A stretch of 6,331 nt of DNA from Bacillota bacterium (GTDB lineage: Bacteria; Bacillota; Clostridia; Acetivibrionales; DTU013), in assembly GCA_023433505.1 (NCBI GenBank), contig JAEZCO010000101.1, positions 1 through 6,331 of the forward strand, given 5' to 3'. Below the pieces are notes generated by a model. That model searched no databases and was not told the DNA's origin. It worked only from the letters and a program-made list of their open reading frames with translations. Both the position numbers and the translations under genes were made by a program. Numbering within the stretch: the first letter of the stretch is position 1; each line of letters opens with the position of its first letter. Below, piece after piece: positions 1 through 5,383 of the stretch.

Positions 1-40
1 TCTTACCTGTGTTCAAAATGCTTGAAAACTTTGCTTTCAT
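1..40 (-). CDS. Start of an unidentified protein gene (partial, runs off left edge)
   Basis: Only the first 13 codons are inside the window, reading MKAKFSSILNTGK, so no family can be assigned. The start is convincing: GGAGGG (minus strand, 53-48) lies 7 bases before the ATG at 40-38, as good as the sites of the potassium operon genes. The gene would be transcribed away from the broken AraC-like gene and is separated from it by about 290 bases, so it probably has its own promoter. A TATGAT at 100-95 on the minus strand is a possible -10 element, but the -35 region at the right distance is poor. What is seen is an ATG plus a strong ribosome binding site; that it is a real gene is inference. 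Confidence 0.5.
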   Translation of the reverse strand, partial: MKAKFSSILNTGK

Positions 41-137
41 TAAGAGTCCCTCCGTTTTAGTTAAAATTTTGGCAGGCCATTTGCCTACAAGAACATCATA
101 AACGGGGAACCTTTGCTGAACCTGAAATACTAAAAAA

Positions 138-157
138 ACTTTTCCCAGACTTTTCCC
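138..157. repeat. Tandem 9-bp direct repeat, 11-bp period
   Basis: ACTTTTCCC occurs at 138-146 and again at 149-157, one helical turn apart. On the minus strand this reads GGGAAAAGT twice, about 100 bases upstream of the partial gene at the left edge. Same-face repeats at this spacing are typical of operator half-sites for dimeric activators such as OmpR-type or AraC-type proteins. Its function is unknown and the match could be chance in a pyrimidine-rich stretch. Confidence 0.4.
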
Positions 158-226
158 GCTGTCACCTATTAACATGCCCTTAAAATCAGGACAGCAAACG
201 AACCTTTTTCAGCTTAACCGGTGATA

Positions 227-265
227 AAAAGACGCCTTTCAGTTTCGATTGAAGCTAAAAGACGC
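227..265. repeat. Spaced 9-bp direct repeat AAAAGACGC
   Basis: AAAAGACGC is found at 227-235 and 257-265, a 30-base repeat distance. The segment lies between the end of the AraC-like pseudogene and the left-edge gene. There is no coding frame across it. It may be an operator or a relic of a duplication; no function can be assigned. Confidence 0.35.
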
Positions 266-333
266 TTATGTGCTATTCACTTTGTTGAAATTAATTAAAC
301 AACTTTATGTTAATGGTCAATAATCATTTGATA

Positions 334-833
334 TCATACTTTTTTAAGATGCTGACGAAATTCCGAGGGGGAGACTCCGGTTTGCTTTTTAAAGGCTTTG
401 CTGAAATAGAGATTATCGGAAAAACCCACGCATTCAGCCACCTGTTTTACCGAAGAGCAGGTTTGCAGCAGATCTTTAGCCCGTTGGATGCGCAGCTCTG
501 CCAGAAATCTGGCCGGCGCTATGCCGGTATGCATTTGAAACAGCCGGGGAAATTGTTTGCTGCCTAAACCATATTGCTCGGCAAGTTTGGCGATGAAAGC
601 TGTTGCGAATAATTTTCATAGAGCTTCATCAGCCTTTCTGCAGTTCTCTGGGTATAGCTCACCGACTCTTCCAGCCACTTACCCCATTCCCCATGCGATA
701 GTTCTCAGTCGGCGACGGGGAATTCTTGATGCCTTCCCTGGCATACTGGAGAATCATATGCTTTGGGCATCATCATTGTGAACATGAGAGAAAATGACTT
801 CGGCATATAACGATTCAGGATAGAAGCTTTCAT
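334..833 (-). pseudogene. AraC-family transcriptional regulator, degenerate remnant
   Basis: The C-terminal two-helix-turn-helix DNA-binding domain is clear. The first HTH reads IAKLAEQYGLGSKQFPRLFQ (594-535) and the second is VKQVAECVGFSDNLYFSKAF (minus strand, before 360), ending in the family signature GVSPSEFRQ and a TGA at 336-334. It is broken. The preceding sequence (GEWGKWLEESVS, then RLMKLYENYSQQLS) is in another frame, and the two join at about 594-599, where one missing base explains the shift. That upstream frame also has an in-frame TGA at 707-705 and can be followed back to an ATG at 833, 3 bases after the kdpE stop. No good ribosome binding site precedes that ATG. Even if repaired, the protein would be about 165 residues, shorter than usual, so most of the N-terminal sensing domain is missing. 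The intact HTH part alone (ATG at 534) lacks the first HTH and is unlikely to work. Confidence 0.75.
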
Positions 834-836
834 GGG

Positions 837-1532
837 CTATTCGTCAACAAAACGATAGCCGACCCCGATTTCGGTCAGTATAAATCGCGGCTTTGCAATG
901 TTCTTCTCTATTTTACGCCGCAGATTGGCCATAAAAACCCGGATAGTTTTCGTATCGCCTGTTTCACTATAACCCCATACTTCCTTAACGATATAGTTGT
1001 GGGTCAGAACCTTCCCCTTGTTGGCAATCATGAGCTGCAGCAATTTGTATTCCATCGGAGTTAAATGGACCTCATTCCCATCAACGAGGACTTTGCGTTT
1101 TTCATAATCCACCGTTAAGTAATCACAGGAAAAAACGGATAGGGATGGAGGCGCCAATTGTTGCTGGAGCCTTCTCTTAACCGCGCGGATTCTCGCCAGC
1201 AGCTCGCCCATATGGAAAGGTTTCGTAATATAATCGTCCGCTCCCAAGTCCAATGCTTCGATCTTTTCTTTTTCCTGCTCTCTTGCCGATACCACAAGTA
1301 TTGGCGTACCGGAAAAGCCGCGAATTTCTCTGATGACCACCAGCCCGTCCTTATCCGGCAGTCCGAGATCCAGTAATACCATATCCGGATGATTGGATGT
1401 AAATAAAAACAGCCCTTCATCCGCACTCTCGGCAACCGTGACCTTATAGCCCTCCTTTTTGAGGGAAACCGCTACGAAGTTTGAAATATACCTATCATCC
1501 TCAATCAGCAACACAGTGAGTTCATCCGTCAT
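837..1532 (-). CDS. kdpE: KdpE-like OmpR/PhoB-family response regulator
   Basis: A cytoplasmic DNA-binding response regulator of 231 residues, the usual length for KdpE. The receiver domain (about 5-120) has the acidic pocket E11-D12-D13, phospho-acceptor D55 in LLDLGLPD, S82 in the VVSARE switch and K104 in ITKPF. The stretch KIEALDLGADDYITKPF is very typical of KdpE. The winged-helix output domain (about 133-231) has HLTPMEYKLLQLM, the recognition helix near TKTIRVFMANLRRKI and the wing GVGYRF. The ATG follows the kdpD stop by 3 bases. Its ribosome binding site GGAGGTG is formed by the last codons of kdpD, which implies translational coupling. It is the last gene of the potassium operon. 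No terminator is obvious after it, and a broken AraC-like gene follows at once. Its partner is the adjacent kinase; its likely target is the operon promoter near 5131-5195 (inference). Confidence 0.92.
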   Translation of the reverse strand: MTDELTVLLIEDDRYISNFVAVSLKKEGYKVTVAESADEGLFLFTSNHPDMVLLDLGLPDKDGLVVIREIRGFSGTPILVVSAREQEKEKIEALDLGADDYITKPFHMGELLARIRAVKRRLQQQLAPPSLSVFSCDYLTVDYEKRKVLVDGNEVHLTPMEYKLLQLMIANKGKVLTHNYIVKEVWGYSETGDTKTIRVFMANLRRKIEKNIAKPRFILTEIGVGYRFVDE

Positions 1533-1535
1533 TTT

Positions 1536-2957
1536 TTATTCACCTCCATTTGGAAGGGAGAACACAAAACGGGCGCCTCCGGCCGGCTGATTTTCCGCCC
1601 GGATCGCTCCGCCATGAGCTTCTACAATAGCCTTGCAAATTGCAAGACCCAGCCCCATTCCGCGTTTTCCATCAATAATATTGTTTTTTGGGATTGTAAA
1701 CCCATCAAACAGCCTGTTCATGATATCTTCGGCAATGCCATTTCCATTATCACAGACTTCAAATACCACGTCATTTCCCAATATACCTACTTTAAGATCA
1801 ATACAGCTTTCAAGGGGTGTATGCTTGACGGCGTTGTCCAGTAAATTTACAAGAACCTGCACGACAAGCTTGCCGTCCATGGGTAATGAAATCACCTCAT
1901 TGGGCAACGAAACCTCTAAATGTCTGTTTTGCAGAATTCGAGACATATGAGAAGTCGCTTCGTTCACAACATCATCCACAACCTCGTCCTCTTTGTGCAA
2001 AAAAAGCTGGCCTTCTCCTATACGCGTCATATTCAATATGTTCTCTACAAAATTGGCCAGCCAGATCATTTCTTCGCTAATGTCGGCGGCCAGCTTTTTT
2101 TGCTCTTCAAGCGATAATTGCTCAAATTTGTCCGTTAGCAGCGAGCTTGCGCCGGTGAGCGCCGTGAGCGGGGTACGCAAATCATGGGCCACCGAACGCA
2201 GCAGCGTACTGCGCAAGCGCTCCCGCTCCATAGCGACCCGTATTTCTTCCCGTTCACGATAGCTGTACTCTCTGTCCAACGCGGCCCCAAGCTGTGTCGC
2301 CACGGTTTTTACTACCAGTTCCTGCTGGAAGGTCAACTCATCCCTTCCGCAATATAAGGTGAGCGATCCCATTTGCTTTGCAACGCCTTGTATGGGAATT
2401 GTGAGCCCTTCCATATCTGATTGGACATACTGTTCGCTGAAATATTCCTGATCATCCCCGTCCAGGATAACGCGGCTTGCATATCCTGTATGATCATAGA
2501 TGTACTTAATTCCCCGCAGAATGATATTGCGTTTTCCTGTGATATGCAGGAAGTCTTCGGCCACTTTATAGAGCAACCTAGCCGTCAGCTCGCTCTGATG
2601 GGAAATGCTTATTTGCTTTTGCAGGCGGGAGGTGATCGTGCCCGAAACAACGGCGGTTACAAGAAAGAACAGCAACAGCATCACGTCCACCGCTCTGTAG
2701 ATCAAAAAGGCATAACGTGGCTCCGTAAAGAAAAAATCGAACAATACCACGCCGGCCACGGATGCGGCAAGGCCATAAATATATCCATTGGTCAGTATCG
2801 TTACAAACAGGACGCCAAGCAGAAACATCATGAGTATGCTTTCTCTGCCTGCGCCAAGTCTGGCGATCAGGAGCGAACCTAACAGGGATAGCGTCAGTAC
2901 AACCAGCACCTTCATTACCGAACGGGCGATTTCTCTGTTTTTCCTGTTTATCGTCAC
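1536..2957 (-). CDS. kdpD: KdpD-like sensor histidine kinase lacking the N-terminal KdpD/Usp domains
   Basis: A membrane histidine kinase of 473 residues. Full KdpD is near 900, and here the cytoplasmic KdpD and Usp-like domains are absent. The protein begins directly at the four-helix membrane module (DUF4118; helices about 15-33, 39-57, 58-77, 88-109) with the KdpD-typical FDFFFTEPRYAF between helices 3 and 4. A GAF-like segment (about 125-230) follows, then the dimerisation domain with phospho-acceptor H258 in SVAHDLRTPL. The ATPase domain has the N box NLLDNAVKHT (371-380), G1 box DNGNGI (403-408) and G2 box GKRGMGLGLAI (430-440), so catalytic residues look intact. The start is GTG at 2957, with GGGAGG at 2973-2968 giving a 10-base spacer; a nearer ATG at 2965 is out of frame and stops after three codons. 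It follows ktrA by 39 bases. Without the N-terminal half, potassium sensing would rest on the membrane and GAF parts (inference). The shortness is not truncation by frameshift: no KdpD-like sequence lies upstream, where ktrA sits intact. Confidence 0.9.
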   Translation of the reverse strand: MTINRKNREIARSVMKVLVVLTLSLLGSLLIARLGAGRESILMMFLLGVLFVTILTNGYIYGLAASVAGVVLFDFFFTEPRYAFLIYRAVDVMLLLFFLVTAVVSGTITSRLQKQISISHQSELTARLLYKVAEDFLHITGKRNIILRGIKYIYDHTGYASRVILDGDDQEYFSEQYVQSDMEGLTIPIQGVAKQMGSLTLYCGRDELTFQQELVVKTVATQLGAALDREYSYREREEIRVAMERERLRSTLLRSVAHDLRTPLTALTGASSLLTDKFEQLSLEEQKKLAADISEEMIWLANFVENILNMTRIGEGQLFLHKEDEVVDDVVNEATSHMSRILQNRHLEVSLPNEVISLPMDGKLVVQVLVNLLDNAVKHTPLESCIDLKVGILGNDVVFEVCDNGNGIAEDIMNRLFDGFTIPKNNIIDGKRGMGLGLAICKAIVEAHGGAIRAENQPAGGARFVFSLPNGGE

Positions 2958-2996
2958 GAGTCCATAACCTCCCTTCGCCAGAGTACATAATTAACG

Positions 2997-3647
2997 TTAT
3001 TTCATATCCAGTATACGGGAGCAGTCTTTCGTATTTCCTGCGATGATCAGGTGCTGGTTCTCCATAAAAACATGCTCGGCGCTGGTAACGGGGATTATTT
3101 TCCCGTTTTTCTTTATAGCGATGATATTGATATTATATCTGGAACGGACATTTACCTGTTTAATGCTTTTATCTACCCAGTTATCCGGCACCTCGATCTC
3201 AAAGATCGAAAAATCTTCTGCCAATTCAAAATAGTCAAGGACATTGCGCGCGCTATATTTCCGTGCGGCCTTCAGCGCCACGTCCCGCTCGGGATGAATG
3301 ACCTCGTTGGCTCCGTTGCGCAGCAGGAACTTTTCGTGAATCGTTCTGTCCGCTTTTGATACCACATACTTTGCTCCAAACTCCTTCAGCAAGGATGTGA
3401 TTTCCAAAGACGCTTGAAAATTATCGCCGATGCATACAAAGCATATGTCAAAGTTGCTTACGCCCAAAGAACGCAGCAGCTTTTCATCCATGCAATCGCC
3501 GATGTGGGCACGCGTGACGCAGGGCAGCAGGTCGTTTATCTTTTCCTCTTCCTTATCGACGATCATGACTTCATTGCCAAGCTCCGTCATCCTTGTGGCC
3601 AAATGCTTTCCAAACCTGCCAATGCCGATGATCAATACTGTTTTCAT
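2997..3647 (-). CDS. ktrA: TrkA/KtrA-family potassium uptake regulatory (RCK) subunit
   Basis: A cytoplasmic gating subunit of a Ktr/Trk potassium uptake system, 216 residues, close to KtrA (about 220) and half the length of the two-domain TrkA of enterobacteria. The RCK N domain (1-about 130) has the nucleotide-binding loop GIGRFG (8-13), the acidic residue D31 at the end of the second strand (VMIVDKEEE), the GD motif at 50-51 and the typical NGANEVIHPE (111-120). The RCK C domain (about 140-216) carries the usual IKKNGKIIPVTS segment; in related proteins this domain binds cyclic di-AMP, though that cannot be read from sequence alone here. The family forms an octameric ring under the channel dimer and gates it in response to ATP, ADP or NAD(H). 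The ATG is preceded by GGGAGGAAG at a normal distance, and the gene starts 11 bases after the ktrB stop, so the two are cotranscribed partners. Confidence 0.93.
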   Translation of the reverse strand: MKTVLIIGIGRFGKHLATRMTELGNEVMIVDKEEEKINDLLPCVTRAHIGDCMDEKLLRSLGVSNFDICFVCIGDNFQASLEITSLLKEFGAKYVVSKADRTIHEKFLLRNGANEVIHPERDVALKAARKYSARNVLDYFELAEDFSIFEIEVPDNWVDKSIKQVNVRSRYNINIIAIKKNGKIIPVTSAEHVFMENQHLIIAGNTKDCSRILDMK

Positions 3648-3658
3648 GTTCTTCCTCC

Positions 3659-4999
3659 CTAGCCGATGATAATCTTTTCTTCCGGATTTCTAAGCTTCGA
3701 TTTCGTTCCCATCATTACAGCCATTAACAATGTCAGGCTGCCTACGCGCCCGCTGTACATGAGCAGTATGATGACCATGCGTGACAGCGTATCCAATTCT
3801 CGTGTGATCCCTGTGGACAGCCCTACCGTGCCAAGGGCCGACAGTGTTTCAAAAGCCGCATCTTTCACAGGCAATCCCTGCGTAGTGATGAGCAAAAATA
3901 TGCCCAAAATCGATAACATAATGTATATTGTCGTACTGCAATAGGCCCGTTTGATCGTATTGTTTTCCAATCTTCTGTGGAAAATATTGATGTCGTCCGT
4001 ATTCCTGATGTAGGATATCGTCGCCAGCAAGATGACCATGATCGTGGTCGTCTTGATACCGCCGCCTGTAGAACCGGGGGATGCTCCGATCATCATCAGC
4101 AGCATGGTCAAAACCGTGCCGCCTTCGGTTAACGCGGCAGTATCCACCGTGTTAAAACCGGCTGTTCTTGGCGTGATCGATTGGAAGAGCGAGGCCAGAA
4201 GCTTATCGATCGGGTGCATCGCTGCGAGCACGTTGCCCTGTTCCATGGTATAAAACAGAATTGCGCCGCCGATAATTAGAAACGCCGTCGACAGCAGAAC
4301 AATCTTGGTATGAAGCTTATAGCGGTCGTAACGCAGCTTGTGCTCCATGATATCATCCCAGACCACAAACCCAAGTCCGCCGATGACGATCAGCGTCATA
4401 ATCGTCAGATTGACCAGCACATCGCTCTGATAAGGTATCAGAGATGTGTATGGGGCAAATCTTCCCATCAGGTCAAAGCCCGCATTGCAAAAGGCGGATA
4501 TCGAATGGAATACGGCATAATAAACGCCTGTCGCTACACCCATCTGAGGACAAAAGCGAATAGCCAACAATATCGCACCCATGCCCTCAACTATCGCAGT
4601 ACAGATGATTATGCGTCGAATCAATCGCACGATACCGCCTATTTGAAAAGCGCTGACCGACTCCGTCAAAACACCCCGTTCCGCAAGACCGATTTTGCGC
4701 CGGGCCATCATCAAAAAGAGAGTAGCCACCGTCATAAAACCCAATCCGCCGATTTGAATCAGGCATAAGATCACGATCTGGCCGAACAGGCTGAATTGCG
4801 TATATGTATCATGCACAACCAACCCTGTCACGCAGGTGGCGGAAGCGGAAGTAAACAAAGCATCGATAAACGGGAGAGAAGCTCCGTCCCTGCTGGCGGC
4901 GGGGAGCGATAGAAGAAGCGTTCCTATCAATATGATACCGGCAAAACCAAGCGCGATCATCTGTATGGAATTGGCTCTGAATTTCCCTAAAAACATCAT
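3659..4999 (-). CDS. ktrB: TrkH/KtrB-family potassium translocating subunit
   Basis: An integral membrane K+ (or Na+/K+) uptake protein of 446 residues, matching KtrB length. The four M1-P-M2 repeats of the superfamily can be followed. The filter glycines are G59 (ATCVTGL), G174 (FCNAGFD), G281 (PRTAGFN) and G393 (GTVGLS). The gating loop of the third repeat is rich in Gly and Ser (SPGSTGGGIKTTT, 307-319), and the conserved Arg of the last helix is R418 (SGRVGSL). Membrane segments lie about 13-33, 70-95, 128-148, 193-215, 231-251, 296-328, 355-373 and 405-430. All four glycines being present fits K+ selectivity. Two ATG codons are adjacent at 4999 and 4996. The only Shine-Dalgarno-like sequence, GAGAGG (5019-5014), is 14 bases away, and an in-frame TGA at 5020-5018 excludes an earlier start. 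It is the first large gene of the operon and its partner is the RCK subunit next to it. Confidence 0.93.
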   Translation of the reverse strand: MMFLGKFRANSIQMIALGFAGIILIGTLLLSLPAASRDGASLPFIDALFTSASATCVTGLVVHDTYTQFSLFGQIVILCLIQIGGLGFMTVATLFLMMARRKIGLAERGVLTESVSAFQIGGIVRLIRRIIICTAIVEGMGAILLAIRFCPQMGVATGVYYAVFHSISAFCNAGFDLMGRFAPYTSLIPYQSDVLVNLTIMTLIVIGGLGFVVWDDIMEHKLRYDRYKLHTKIVLLSTAFLIIGGAILFYTMEQGNVLAAMHPIDKLLASLFQSITPRTAGFNTVDTAALTEGGTVLTMLLMMIGASPGSTGGGIKTTTIMVILLATISYIRNTDDINIFHRRLENNTIKRAYCSTTIYIMLSILGIFLLITTQGLPVKDAAFETLSALGTVGLSTGITRELDTLSRMVIILLMYSGRVGSLTLLMAVMMGTKSKLRNPEEKIIIG

Positions 5000-5062
5000 A
5001 ATGTTATTATCAACCTCTCAGGCAAGCGAGTATCTGGTTTACAGAAACACCATTTTTTAGTA

Positions 5063-5107
5063 TTACCGTATTATGCCAACTGAAACAACTATAAGGAGGA
5101 CAATCAT
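5063..5107 (-). CDS. Candidate 14-residue hydrophobic micro-protein or leader peptide upstream of ktrB
   Basis: The reading frame is MIVLLIVVSVGIIR and then TAA. It is preceded by GGGAGG (5120-5115) with a 7-base spacer, the best ribosome binding site near ktrB and clearly better than that of ktrB itself. The ATG lies about 24 bases from the -10 candidate, so it would be the first frame on the operon mRNA. The peptide is almost wholly aliphatic with one C-terminal Arg, enough for a short membrane-inserted helix. It recalls KdpF, the small hydrophobic first product of kdpFABC operons, but is about half that length and no homology can be claimed. Its stop is 63 bases before the ktrB start. It could be a small transporter-associated peptide or a leader whose translation controls ktrB. 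Confidence 0.45.
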   Translation of the reverse strand: MIVLLIVVSVGIIR

Positions 5108-5130
5108 CCAGACACCTCCCTTATGACAAT

Positions 5131-5136
5131 AGTATA
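5131..5136 (-). promoter_or_regulatory. Candidate -10 element of the ktrB-ktrA-kdpD-kdpE operon
   Basis: TATACT on the minus strand (5136-5131) lies 11 bases upstream of the GGGAGG that serves the micro-ORF, giving a plausible transcription start near 5125. The hexamer 17 bases upstream is CACTAT, a poor -35; TTGCAC nearby fits only with an 18-base spacer to GTTATA. A good -10 without a matching -35 is what an activator-dependent promoter looks like. There is no other comparable promoter before ktrB. Confidence 0.5.
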
Positions 5137-5139
5137 ACG

Positions 5140-5176
5140 AACCGGACATAAACATAGTGCAAATATGCTTCCGGTT
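5140..5176. repeat. Inverted repeat AACCGGA...TCCGGTT in the operon promoter
   Basis: AACCGGA (5140-5146) and TCCGGTT (5170-5176) are perfect inverted copies, 23 bases apart. Just inside them CATA (5147-5150) and TATG (5165-5168) extend the symmetry with a 2-base offset. The dyad fills the space between the KdpE-like box and the -10 candidate, covering the -35 position, so a protein bound here could repress or activate the operon. The arm centres are 30 bases apart, close to three helical turns. Confidence 0.5.
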
Positions 5177-5178
5177 TG

Positions 5179-5195
5179 TGTTAATTTTGTATAAA
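5179..5195 (-). promoter_or_regulatory. Candidate KdpE-type operator (TTTATA-N5-TTAACA)
   Basis: Read on the minus strand from 5195 to 5179 the sequence is TTTATA CAAAA TTAACA. The E. coli KdpE site upstream of kdpFABC, as recalled, consists of TTTATA and TTTACA separated by 5 bases. Spacing here is identical, and only one base of the twelve differs. If transcription starts near 5125, the box covers about -70 to -54, similar to the position recalled for the E. coli site. That a KdpE-like regulator is encoded by the last gene of the same operon supports autoregulation. The motif is AT-rich, so a chance match remains possible. Confidence 0.5.
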
Positions 5196-5287
5196 CGCCG
5201 CTTATTCCTGCTTTGAAAAAAATGGTTATAAGATCAAAAATGATAGATTTACTGAAAAAAGAATCTTAATAGGAAGGAATATTTGTA

Positions 5288-5383
5288 ATGGGCAAATTGG
5301 AAATTAAGATTTTGACCAGAGATTACAGCAAAGGCCGGGGGGTATTCGATCTGTCCTTCTCAGTTAGCCAGGGTGAGGTATTC
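5288..5383 (+). pseudogene. ABC transporter ATPase, N-terminal stub
   Basis: The frame begins at ATG 5288, with AGGAAGG (5271-5277) upstream, and codes for MGKLEIKILTRDYSKGRGVF followed by DLSFSVSQGEVF. This is the first beta-sheet region of an ABC-2 exporter ATPase, normally followed at once by the Walker A loop (usually GFLGPNGAGKTT). Here the sequence leaves the family after GEVF at about 5383, runs eight unrelated codons and stops at 5408-5410. Walker A, Q loop, signature and Walker B are all missing, so nothing functional can be made. The stub faces away from the ktrB operon and shares its upstream region of about 180 bases. The start region is intact, suggesting that the promoter and ribosome binding site of the lost operon remain. 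Confidence 0.75.

Larger units (their letters stand above)
41..333. other. Non-coding stretch with two short direct-repeat pairs
   Basis: No open frame with coding character is visible on either strand. It holds the ribosome binding site and probably the promoter of the partial gene at the left edge, a tandem ACTTTTCCC repeat (138-157) and a spaced AAAAGACGC repeat (227-265). The 280-333 part is AT-rich, with a TTAATTAA core flanked by GTTG and CAAC. No intrinsic terminator with a clear stem and T-run is visible for the upstream minus-strand genes. Confidence 0.5.

Noticed and set aside
2421..2882. 153-codon plus-strand open frame
   Set aside because: Antisense to the membrane and GAF part of kdpD, with no ribosome binding site and no recognisable motif.
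2578..2988. 136-codon minus-strand open frame starting at an ATG just upstream of kdpD
   Set aside because: It overlaps kdpD in another frame, lacks family features, and its product is rich in Arg, Asp and Gln as expected of an out-of-frame reading. kdpD itself has clear membrane, HisKA and ATPase motifs.
4310..4768. 152-codon plus-strand open frame
   Set aside because: Antisense to ktrB, with low-complexity His/Gln/Arg-rich product; ktrB on the other strand has all four filter repeats.
5010..5025. CCTGAGAGG on the minus strand, resembling the CUGAGA of TPP riboswitches
   Set aside because: No other conserved TPP element or helix is present around it, and the downstream gene is a potassium transporter.
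4999..5287. Possible cyclic di-AMP (ydaO-type) riboswitch before ktrB, as often seen for Firmicute K+ transporters
   Set aside because: The leader from the promoter candidate to ktrB is only about 125 bases, and the GC-rich conserved ydaO core motifs and terminator stem are not visible.
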